A DNA stretch of 12,605 nucleotides from Lachnospiraceae bacterium. GTDB lineage: Bacteria > Bacillota > Clostridia > Lachnospirales > Lachnospiraceae. Positions 5,847 to 12,605 of this stretch are shown here, one piece after another. The translations under genes and the position numbers were made by a program. The stretch spans positions 1-12,605 of the forward strand of contig JAFSRL010000076.1 of NCBI GenBank assembly GCA_017446125.1, read 5' to 3'. A model generated the notes under the pieces. That model ran no database searches and had not been told where the DNA came from. It worked only from the letters and a program-made list of their open reading frames with translations. Numbering within the stretch: position 1 is the first letter of the stretch; each line of letters begins with the position of its first letter.

Positions 5847-8800
5847 ATGAAAAAGCACCTGACAAACCTGATGAAGAGAGGATTTGCGGCCGTCTTAAGC
5901 GCGATGATGCTGACAGCGCTCATTTTGCCGGCAGGTCCGTTCACCTTAACGGCACAGGCGGCGCAGAGCAGCGCGACGATGTCGATCAGTCTGGGGAACG
6001 GCTCAAATGCACAGTACCAATTTGAGGCGGTTGATCAGAACGGCGATGCGATGGAGCTTTTCGCGGGCGACTTCTGGGCGGGTGTCATGAAGCAGTCCGG
6101 CTCCGTTTCCAACGGCGATGTGATTTACTTCGAGGAATTGCTGCAGAAACATGCGGTTGTTGCGGAGGATAATCCCTATCAGAATCACTATGAATATGAT
6201 TACACGGAATATGTGGACGGCGGCTATCGCGCGAGGGGGCTTGAGGTCAACCGCAGCGAGGGCGGCTTCCTTGTCATTGATGAAAACGACGGAAGAAGCG
6301 CAGGCATCGGCAGCGGTACCTTCCGCGTGCACGTAAAGGAAAAGGGTGTCAGCTCCGAGAGAATCCATATCGAAGTTGTCAACGGCAACAATGCAAATCT
6401 GGACGGGCGCGTCGACAAGGACGGCATCGTCAACGCGTTTTTGAACGGCGAATCCTTCACGCCGGAGCAGTTCATCCTTACGGACGAAACGCCCTATAAG
6501 GTGCTGGGCATCACGTTACAAAGAGAGAATGGCCTTCCCGAGGATGTGGCCGGGAAAACGATTGACGGCAGCGCATTTAAGTCCAAGGACGGTTCCGTCA
6601 CCCTGCGCTACCGCTTAAAGGATGTGCACTTCAACTTAAAGGCAGTCACGGAGCGCGGCGAGGAGCTCTTCCCCGGCAACCTGGGCGCCTTCTATGAGCT
6701 TACAAAGTTTGAAAATGATGTCATGAACGCGGATGCCGCCGCGAATCCGGAGTTTGTGTTTGCAAGCTACGCGGAAACGCAGGGCGCAATCAACGGGATG
6801 CAGAACCGTAAGATTGCAGGCTTAAAGGAAGTTTATATCGAGAACGACCCGTCGATGGTGGTACGCGGCGTGACTCCGTTTACCCCCGTGGACGGAAAGA
6901 ATAAAACGCGCTATATCAAGGAAGACGGGACGTATTATGAGACGGAAAACCGTGACGTGACACTCGTGTTTGAGACGAATGAAAGCACGCCGATTACGGT
7001 TGTGACGTATAACTGGGAAGAGGGTGACAACCAGCTTCCGGCGGGTGACGCTACCTTCTTTGACGTTGCCGCGTTCGAGCGGGCGTATAACGAATACTAC
7101 AACGCGAAGGGTGTGGAGAATACGCTGCACATTGCGGACTTCAGCAAGCACATGATGCGCAAGGTCGTGAACGGGCAAAGCGAGTGGGTTCCTTCTCCGG
7201 ACGGCAAGGCGCATTTGGGAACCGGCGACGACTCCGAAGGCGCGACGCATGAGATTGTCCAGGTTACGGTGCACCGCAAGGACGACAGGACGGGACACCG
7301 TGTCCAGGTCACGGACATTGTGTTCGGTGCGGACGGCTCCGTCACCTTCTTTAACAACGGCAAGGAAGTGGGCAAGCGCAGGGAAGTGGAGAACTGGATG
7401 CGCGTGTTCTTCTATGAGAACCTCGTGACGGAGGAAGAGGAATTCACGAAGATTCCCACGGCGGACTCCTGGTCGGAAGAAATCTATCTTTACATGTTTG
7501 ACTACAATATGGCCGACGAGGCGAACAAATTCTTAGGATACGGTAACGGCGGCTATGCGCAGTACAAAGAGAAGCAGGCACTGAGCGCCGAGGCGAGAGG
7601 TGCGTCCTGGGGCTATGCGGACTGGAACGGCCAAAAGAAGGTTGGTATGACGGAGCTTTTGATGGCGCAGCGTTATGCCGGCAAGGGCAATCTGTTCCCC
7701 GCCCTGAACGGTGCAAGCGGCAATACGCTTGCCATGTGGTTTGATCCGGATGAAAACGGCGCGGCATACAAGAGAATGCAGAACGGCCAGATTCACGGCA
7801 TCTACAAGGCAAATTACCTGTTCACGAAGGACGAACTGGGTTACTACCGCTATGATTCCGCTTTGAACTTCGCCCGCTTAAGAACCGACTTGGGCGGCGG
7901 TGACAATGACGTTTACAGTTTTGAGGTTTACGATCAGATCGCGACCCCGAACGAGTCGATGGCACATCTGACGGCCAATGCTGTCAACAAGAACGGCAAG
8001 GGCGGCCAGTTAAGCGAGTTCTTCTTCCAGCGCGGCAACTTCATGCCCTTCAACTCCATGCAGAAGGTCAAGCTGCCCGCGGATGCGGATGCGAACGGCA
8101 ACGCGACCGAGTTTACCAGAGACAATCTGGTCAACCAGACCCACGGCATCAGTAAGTACGACGCGAACGGCGTACGTCTGGAGCAGACGGCGGCAAACTA
8201 TAACAAGGCAATCTACCAGATTCAGGAGAGCGCGTTCAACTACCGCAACGGCATGTACATGGTCACGGAGTTCTTACAGCCCGCAGGCGGCAAGGTGCAG
8301 GGCGAGGACATGGTCTTCAACTTCACCGGCGATGATGACATGTGGGTGTTCATCGACGGCGTGCTGATTCTTGACTTAGGCGGCATCCACGATGCGCAGA
8401 CCGGAAGAATCAACTTCGCAACCGGCGAGGTGACCTATACGATGAACTGGAACGAGGGTGCGACGAACCCCAGATTCGTCGAGCGCAAAACGACCATCCG
8501 CGATCAGTTCAAGGCGGCCGGCCAGGAGAAATTAGCACAGTGGGGCACCGGCGAATACGTAAACACCTTCAGCAACTACAGTACACACCGCTTCCAGGTC
8601 TTTTACATGGAGCGCGGTCTGTCCGCATCGAACTTACAGATTGAGTTCAACCTGATGCCGGCACCGAAGAACTTCGTGGCGGTGGAGAAGGAAATCGAGG
8701 GTATGCCGGAGGGCGTGACGGACGAGGCGGACTTCCGGTTCCAGCTGCAGTACTACGATGAGAGCGCAAAGGACTGGGTACCGTATCCGGACGCGGAGTT

Positions 8801-10097
8801 CACGAAGGAGCTTTCCAATACGGCGCGTAAGGAACTGGGTATCGGTGAGTCGATGACCTTAGGACGCTTCAACATGATGGCGAACCGCAAGAGCGCGGAG
8901 GCCTTACAGACTAAGCTGGGCGCGAACATGGAAAAGAACGCGTACGATTTCGCGGTCAGGGTCAACGAGGAACTGACGACCGGGTCTACCTTAAAGACGG
9001 ATGCGAACGGCATGTTCTCCCTCAACGTGATGGAGCGCGCGGTCTTCAGGACACTGCACATGTATCACAACGCGGAGTACATCCGTGTCGTGGAGCTGGT
9101 ACCGGACAATACGCACAAATTCAATTACCATGACGATCCGACCTACCAGTTTGTCCGCGCGGAACGCGACAAGGACACCAATGAAATCTTAAATGACGGA
9201 ACGGGTGATTACAGCTATAAGCTGAAGAAGACGGAAATCGAGAACACCATTGAGTGGAAGGTGAATAAGCACGGCGCGTATGAGGGCATTTATACCGGTA
9301 GCGCCAGTGCGGACGGAGACTTAACCGGCAGGGAGTTTGCAAAGGGACTGGAAAAGCGCGGCAACGTGCTTCCGGAAAACGGCACCATCCTGGTTGTGGT
9401 TAAGAACAAGGTTGACCTGCGGGAAGGCATTAAGCTGCAAAAGAACGTGACCGGCGGTTACGGTTCGGTCGACCATGGCTTCACCTTCACGGTGGAACTG
9501 ATGGATAAGAACGGACAGCCTTTGGGCGACAGAGACTTAACACGACTGCGCATTCTGCACGGCAGGGAAACCCTGAATGTGGGCTCCAGCGAAGCGGGAC
9601 TTGCCGCAGTGGATTACAGCGCGGAAGACATTGAGGCGATGCGCGATCTGACCGTGTTACCCAAGACCGTTTTCAACTTTAAGCTGATGTCCAGGGAATA
9701 CGTCATCTTCGAGCGCTTACCGGAGAACGTGCAGTTCAAGGTAATCGAGATTAAGGCAAACGACCCCGAGGCGCAGGGCTACATCACGACGCACAAGGTG
9801 ACAATTAAGAAGCACCAGGGCGAGGACGGTATCTTCAAGCGCGAGACGAAGGACCTGACGCAGGAAGACCGCGTGGGCGATTACACCGCGACCTATAACG
9901 GAGAGGACATCATCAAACTCGACGACACCACGGATTACGGCGCGGAGGTCATCGTGACCAACAACCGCGACATCGTCCGCACCGGGTTAAACATGAGCAC
10001 GGTTCCGTTCATCCTGATGGTGGGATTTGCGGCGCTGGCGATTGGCGGCCTTGCAGTCATCACAATCCGCAGACGGTCGATGAACATTGAGGATTGA
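5847..10097 (+). CDS. Giant secreted fibro-slime-domain surface protein (putative anchored adhesin/fibre protein)
   Basis: The protein has 1416 residues from the ATG at 5847, chosen for the GAGGG site five bases upstream; an in-frame ATG at 5829 extends it by six residues. A signal peptide (MKKH...KR, hydrophobic run, cleavage near AQA-A) covers about 1-38. Residues about 40-700 are large and unrecognised. A fibro-slime (PA14-like, TIGR02148-type) domain follows, recognised from FTGDDDMWVFIDG (826-838), LDLGGIHD (842-849) and HRFQVFYMERG (914-924). Two pilin-type isopeptide domains come next, with triads K948/E1083/N1187 and K1199/E1301/N1372. They are clearly related to the last two domains of the VWA protein. 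The C terminus has IVRTG (1376-1380), a transmembrane segment (about 1385-1407) and RRRSMNIED. PA14-like folds often bind carbohydrate, so glycan or substrate adhesion is plausible but not shown. The gene is flanked by terminators, so it appears monocistronic. Confidence 0.9.
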   Translation: MKKHLTNLMKRGFAAVLSAMMLTALILPAGPFTLTAQAAQSSATMSISLGNGSNAQYQFEAVDQNGDAMELFAGDFWAGVMKQSGSVSNGDVIYFEELLQKHAVVAEDNPYQNHYEYDYTEYVDGGYRARGLEVNRSEGGFLVIDENDGRSAGIGSGTFRVHVKEKGVSSERIHIEVVNGNNANLDGRVDKDGIVNAFLNGESFTPEQFILTDETPYKVLGITLQRENGLPEDVAGKTIDGSAFKSKDGSVTLRYRLKDVHFNLKAVTERGEELFPGNLGAFYELTKFENDVMNADAAANPEFVFASYAETQGAINGMQNRKIAGLKEVYIENDPSMVVRGVTPFTPVDGKNKTRYIKEDGTYYETENRDVTLVFETNESTPITVVTYNWEEGDNQLPAGDATFFDVAAFERAYNEYYNAKGVENTLHIADFSKHMMRKVVNGQSEWVPSPDGKAHLGTGDDSEGATHEIVQVTVHRKDDRTGHRVQVTDIVFGADGSVTFFNNGKEVGKRREVENWMRVFFYENLVTEEEEFTKIPTADSWSEEIYLYMFDYNMADEANKFLGYGNGGYAQYKEKQALSAEARGASWGYADWNGQKKVGMTELLMAQRYAGKGNLFPALNGASGNTLAMWFDPDENGAAYKRMQNGQIHGIYKANYLFTKDELGYYRYDSALNFARLRTDLGGGDNDVYSFEVYDQIATPNESMAHLTANAVNKNGKGGQLSEFFFQRGNFMPFNSMQKVKLPADADANGNATEFTRDNLVNQTHGISKYDANGVRLEQTAANYNKAIYQIQESAFNYRNGMYMVTEFLQPAGGKVQGEDMVFNFTGDDDMWVFIDGVLILDLGGIHDAQTGRINFATGEVTYTMNWNEGATNPRFVERKTTIRDQFKAAGQEKLAQWGTGEYVNTFSNYSTHRFQVFYMERGLSASNLQIEFNLMPAPKNFVAVEKEIEGMPEGVTDEADFRFQLQYYDESAKDWVPYPDAEFTKELSNTARKELGIGESMTLGRFNMMANRKSAEALQTKLGANMEKNAYDFAVRVNEELTTGSTLKTDANGMFSLNVMERAVFRTLHMYHNAEYIRVVELVPDNTHKFNYHDDPTYQFVRAERDKDTNEILNDGTGDYSYKLKKTEIENTIEWKVNKHGAYEGIYTGSASADGDLTGREFAKGLEKRGNVLPENGTILVVVKNKVDLREGIKLQKNVTGGYGSVDHGFTFTVELMDKNGQPLGDRDLTRLRILHGRETLNVGSSEAGLAAVDYSAEDIEAMRDLTVLPKTVFNFKLMSREYVIFERLPENVQFKVIEIKANDPEAQGYITTHKVTIKKHQGEDGIFKRETKDLTQEDRVGDYTATYNGEDIIKLDDTTDYGAEVIVTNNRDIVRTGLNMSTVPFILMVGFAALAIGGLAVITIRRRSMNIED

Positions 10098-10113
10098 TCG
10101 AACACCCGGCAAT

Positions 10114-10145
10114 AAAAAACGGCTCCCGGAAGGGGGCCGTTTTTT
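10114..10145 (+). terminator. Strong intrinsic terminator of the fibro-slime gene
   Basis: CGGCTCCC (10120-10127) pairs with GGGGGCCG (10132-10139), including one G-T pair, around the stable tetraloop GGAA. The stem is extended by A6 and T6. It lies 16 bases after the stop codon and, with its T6 tail, cleanly separates the adhesin gene from the next operon. Confidence 0.92.
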
Positions 10146-10166
10146 CATGTAGAAGAAAGGAAAGTG

Positions 10167-10175
10167 TGTTATAAT
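10167..10175 (+). promoter_or_regulatory. Extended -10 promoter of the solute-binding protein/sensor operon
   Basis: TG-T-TATAAT is a perfect extended -10 element, 42 bases before the start codon. The expected -35 region (around 10147-10152) has no TTGACA match, which is normal for extended -10 promoters. It stands just after the preceding terminator, so this operon starts independently. Confidence 0.75.
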
Positions 10176-10217
10176 TGTTTCTAAGTTTTCTTATTTAAAT
10201 GGAGAGGCGTAAAACAC

Positions 10218-11702
10218 ATGAAGAAAAAGTTCAATTTTCGCAGGTTGTACGCGGGTTTCGCCACACTTGTACTGCTCACTTTGACTGCCTGTGCCGGAAG
10301 CGGAACGGGGACCTCCGGGGGCAGGGAACCTGTAAACATCACGGTTTGGACCTATTACAACGGAGCGCAGCTTTCCGCCTTCAACACGATGATTGACGAG
10401 TTTAACGAGACCGTGGGCAAGGAGGAGGGCATCACCGTGACCGGCGCGAACTTAGGCAGTGTCAACGATTTGGAGACTGCCGTCATGGATGCCGCACAGG
10501 GCAAGGTGGGCGCAGATGAAATGCCCAATATCTTTTCCGCCTACGCGGACAACGCGTATGCGCTTGACCGTATGGGCCTCTTAGCGGACTTGAATCCCTA
10601 CTTAACGGACGAAGAGAAGTCACGTTACATCGACTCTTTTTTGGAGGAGGGCAGGATTTCCTCCGACGAAAGCTTAAAAATCTTTCCGGTCGCGAAGTCG
10701 ACGGAGCTGTTGCTCATCAACGAAACGGACTTTGCGCCCTTTGCCGCCGCCTGCGGTGTGTCCTATCAGGACCTGACCACGGTGGAGGGTCTTACGCTTG
10801 CCGGGGAGAAGTATTATCACTGGACGGATGAGCAGACTCCTGAGGAAAACGACGGGAAGGCGCTGTTCGGGCGCGACGCGATGGCAAACTATTTTCTCGT
10901 GGGCGCGGCGCAGATGGGCATGAATCTCATCGAGGTGCGGGATAACGTGACAACCATCAACTTCGACAAGGAAGTGGTGCGGCGGCTCTGGGACAATTAT
11001 TACATCCCGTATGTCAAAGGCTTTTTTGCCTCGTCCGGGCGTTTCCGGTCGGATGACGTCAAGACCGGAAACATATTGTGCTACGTGGGGTCAAGCGCGT
11101 CCGCGACCTATTTTCCCGACACGGTTGTAATCGATGATTCGAAAGAGCACGCGGTCACACTGAAGGTCATGCGGGTGCCGGTCTTTGAGGGCGGCACCGA
11201 CTGCGCGGTGCAGCAGGGTGCCGGCATGGTGGTGACAAAGTCGAATGAACGCACGGAGGCAGCCTGCGTGCGGTTCTTAACCTGGTTCACGGAACGCGAG
11301 CGCAACACGCGGTTTGCGATGGAGAGCGCGTATCTTCCCGTGACAAAGGAAGCCATGTCGATGGAGGCAATCCGGACCGTGGAGGGGACGCTGAGCCCGC
11401 AGGTGGAGAACATTTTGGATGCCGCAATCGAGACAATGCGCCAAAGCACCCTCTACACCCAGAAGGCCAGCGCGTACGGCACGGCGATGCGGGACGTTCT
11501 GGAATATGCGATGAGCGATCTCGCCGCGCAGGACCGCGAGAAGGTTCTTGCAGCAATCGAGGACGGTACAGAGTACGGCGCGGCAATCGCACCGTATACG
11601 TCAGACGAATATTTTGATACCTGGTATGAGGATACGTTTGAACGCTTAAACCGCTACGCGGAAGAGGCCAATAAGCAGGTTACGGAGCCGGATGGAGAGT
11701 GA
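10218..11702 (+). CDS. Extracellular solute-binding lipoprotein, family 1
   Basis: The protein has 494 residues. A lipoprotein signal peptide (MKKKFNFRR, hydrophobic run, lipobox LTAC) puts the lipidated cysteine at C25, followed by a Gly/Ser-rich tether. The mature part opens with VNITVWTYYNG, the first strand typical of family 1 (sugar-type) ABC substrate-binding proteins, and its length fits that family. Other family-like stretches are the early helix with IDEFNE, the segment LADLNPYLTDEEK, and QQGAGMVVTKSNE with the helix that follows. The start has GGAGAGG at 10201-10207 upstream. It overlaps by 11 bp a membrane sensor, and no permease gene follows directly. It therefore more likely presents a ligand to that sensor than feeds an importer, although permeases could lie elsewhere. 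The ligand cannot be read from the sequence. Confidence 0.88.
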   Translation: MKKKFNFRRLYAGFATLVLLTLTACAGSGTGTSGGREPVNITVWTYYNGAQLSAFNTMIDEFNETVGKEEGITVTGANLGSVNDLETAVMDAAQGKVGADEMPNIFSAYADNAYALDRMGLLADLNPYLTDEEKSRYIDSFLEEGRISSDESLKIFPVAKSTELLLINETDFAPFAAACGVSYQDLTTVEGLTLAGEKYYHWTDEQTPEENDGKALFGRDAMANYFLVGAAQMGMNLIEVRDNVTTINFDKEVVRRLWDNYYIPYVKGFFASSGRFRSDDVKTGNILCYVGSSASATYFPDTVVIDDSKEHAVTLKVMRVPVFEGGTDCAVQQGAGMVVTKSNERTEAACVRFLTWFTERERNTRFAMESAYLPVTKEAMSMEAIRTVEGTLSPQVENILDAAIETMRQSTLYTQKASAYGTAMRDVLEYAMSDLAAQDREKVLAAIEDGTEYGAAIAPYTSDEYFDTWYEDTFERLNRYAEEANKQVTEPDGE

Positions 11703-12605
11703 CTATCTGTCCGGACAGACCGGACATTCCAAACAAAGCAGATCGCTGTTTACGGCAACCGCAGTGCCCATGTTTATCGTGGGGACGGCTGTCATTTTGC
11801 TGCTCATCATCTTTGTGCGCGCAAGCGGCATCCTGAAGCGGCTTGACCAAAACAGCCGCGACATTTTGGAGCAGCGCGTCTTAAACCGCAAGGACTATCT
11901 GCAAAACAACATGGTCAACGAGTGGTCTGACTTAAACGTGCTGTCGAACAAGATCAATGAGGCGACGACGGAGCTCTTGAACGAGGGCGTCATCGACTGG
12001 GAGACCCTGGACGATACCGCGGACGCACCCTCCCCCATCCTGCTGGCGGTCGCCGAAGACCTTGTGGCGGAGCTCAGGGCCAAACGCACCTCCGGCATCT
12101 TTGTCATCTTCAACACGGAGTCACTCTCCGGCATGGAGGAAGGGATTTCTTCGGCGAAGCCCGGGATTTATATCCGCGATCCCGACCCCATGTCGTACGC
12201 GTCCATCCGCAACGAGGATCTCGCGGTGAAGTATGCGAGCACGACGATGACCCGCAGGATGAACATCGCGATGAACGGCCTGTGGCAGCCCGTATTTTCC
12301 TTTGACAAAGAAGGCGACGCGCGCGCGACGGAATTTTTGCTGCGCTCCTACCAGACCGCGTACGAACAGGACGGCGTGAAGAACGCGCAGGACTTCGGGT
12401 TCTGGGGACTGGCACCGTTTGGCGATACGCCGTCGACTCCGTATACCGTGTCGTACACCGTTCCGCTGATTCTGGAAAACGGTGCGGTATACGGCGTACT
12501 GGGCGTGGACCTGACACAGGAGTATCTGCAGGATTTGCTTCCGTATAACGAACTGACACAGAGCGGCAGCGGCGCTTATTTGCTTGTCATGAGCGATGTC
12601 CCGAA
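11692..12605 (+). CDS. Membrane sensor with extracellular Cache-like domain (partial, 3' cut off)
   Basis: An open frame from the ATG at 11692 runs past the window end (304 codons visible). The start overlaps the stop of the solute-binding protein gene by 11 bp, with GGAG at 11684-11687 before it, implying translational coupling. A short cytoplasmic N terminus (MESDYLSGQ...) precedes a transmembrane helix (about 20-42), then RASGILKRLDQNSRDILEQR, an amphipathic stretch entering a large outside domain. Near the visible end, YTVSYTVPLILENGAVYGVLGVDLT has the pattern of the membrane-proximal half of a dCache domain (strand, Pro, strand, G-V-L-G-V-D-L). Such N-terminal halves belong to sensor kinases, diguanylate cyclases or chemoreceptors. 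The output domain is outside the window, so the class is not decided. Confidence 0.75.
   Translation, partial: MESDYLSGQTGHSKQSRSLFTATAVPMFIVGTAVILLLIIFVRASGILKRLDQNSRDILEQRVLNRKDYLQNNMVNEWSDLNVLSNKINEATTELLNEGVIDWETLDDTADAPSPILLAVAEDLVAELRAKRTSGIFVIFNTESLSGMEEGISSAKPGIYIRDPDPMSYASIRNEDLAVKYASTTMTRRMNIAMNGLWQPVFSFDKEGDARATEFLLRSYQTAYEQDGVKNAQDFGFWGLAPFGDTPSTPYTVSYTVPLILENGAVYGVLGVDLTQEYLQDLLPYNELTQSGSGAYLLVMSDVP

Noticed and set aside
5774..6025. 83-codon frame starting before the fibro-slime gene with AAAGGG upstream
   Set aside because: It overlaps the signal-peptide region of the large gene out of frame, its product is a low-hydrophobicity mixture without features, and the large gene explains the sequence. 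It could at most be an overlapping leader.
1..12605. CRISPR array, insertion sequence or prophage genes
   Set aside because: No regularly spaced direct repeats, transposase-like frames or phage proteins were seen anywhere in the window.

Overview
The window looks like chromosomal DNA of a Gram-positive, low-to-mid GC Firmicute, most likely a Clostridia/Lachnospiraceae-type gut or rumen anaerobe. The reasons are: a lipoprotein solute-binding protein with a Gram-positive-style lipobox; huge secreted proteins ending in a hydrophobic segment plus Arg-rich tail (cell-wall sorting signal style); Cna_B/pilin-type isopeptide domains; AGGAGG-like ribosome binding sites; and U-tailed intrinsic terminators. 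The lineage is inferred from composition and domain style, not from a marker gene.

Layout. (1) Bases 1-430 are an AT-rich tRNA block on the minus strand. A leftward promoter at 13-41 points out of the window. tRNA-Pro(CGG) and tRNA-Gly(GCC) each have their own TTGACA promoter and their own hairpin terminator, and neither encodes CCA. A degenerate copy of a tRNA 3' half lies tail-to-tail with tRNA-Pro across a shared, perfectly symmetrical terminator. (2) Bases 577-5466 encode a 1629-residue secreted VWA protein with a complete MIDAS, a Cna_B domain and two further pilin-type isopeptide domains, ending in a membrane anchor. (3) Bases 5467-5846 are a 380-bp regulatory gap with a terminator, a 16-codon leader peptide with a near-ideal ribosome binding site, and an 11-bp inverted repeat. 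(4) Bases 5847-10097 encode a 1416-residue secreted protein with a large unrecognised N-terminal region, a fibro-slime (PA14-like) domain, and the same two-domain C-terminal stalk and anchor type as the first protein. A strong terminator follows. (5) Bases 10170-12605 form a new operon from an extended -10 promoter: a lipoprotein family-1 solute-binding protein overlapping by 11 bp the start of a membrane sensor with an extracellular Cache-like domain. The sensor's output domain lies beyond the window.

How the genes may work together. The two giant proteins share a homologous C-terminal stalk and a non-canonical (I/V)RT(G/S) sorting-like motif, so they are probably a pair of anchored adhesins or fibre subunits, one displaying a VWA head and the other a fibro-slime head. 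No sortase gene is present in the window. The last two genes look like a ligand-sensing pair, with the binding protein feeding a transmembrane sensor and not a transporter, because no permease follows directly. Whether this pair controls the adhesins is speculation. The most novel material is the paired VWA/fibro-slime surface system with its own leader peptide and inverted-repeat control region.
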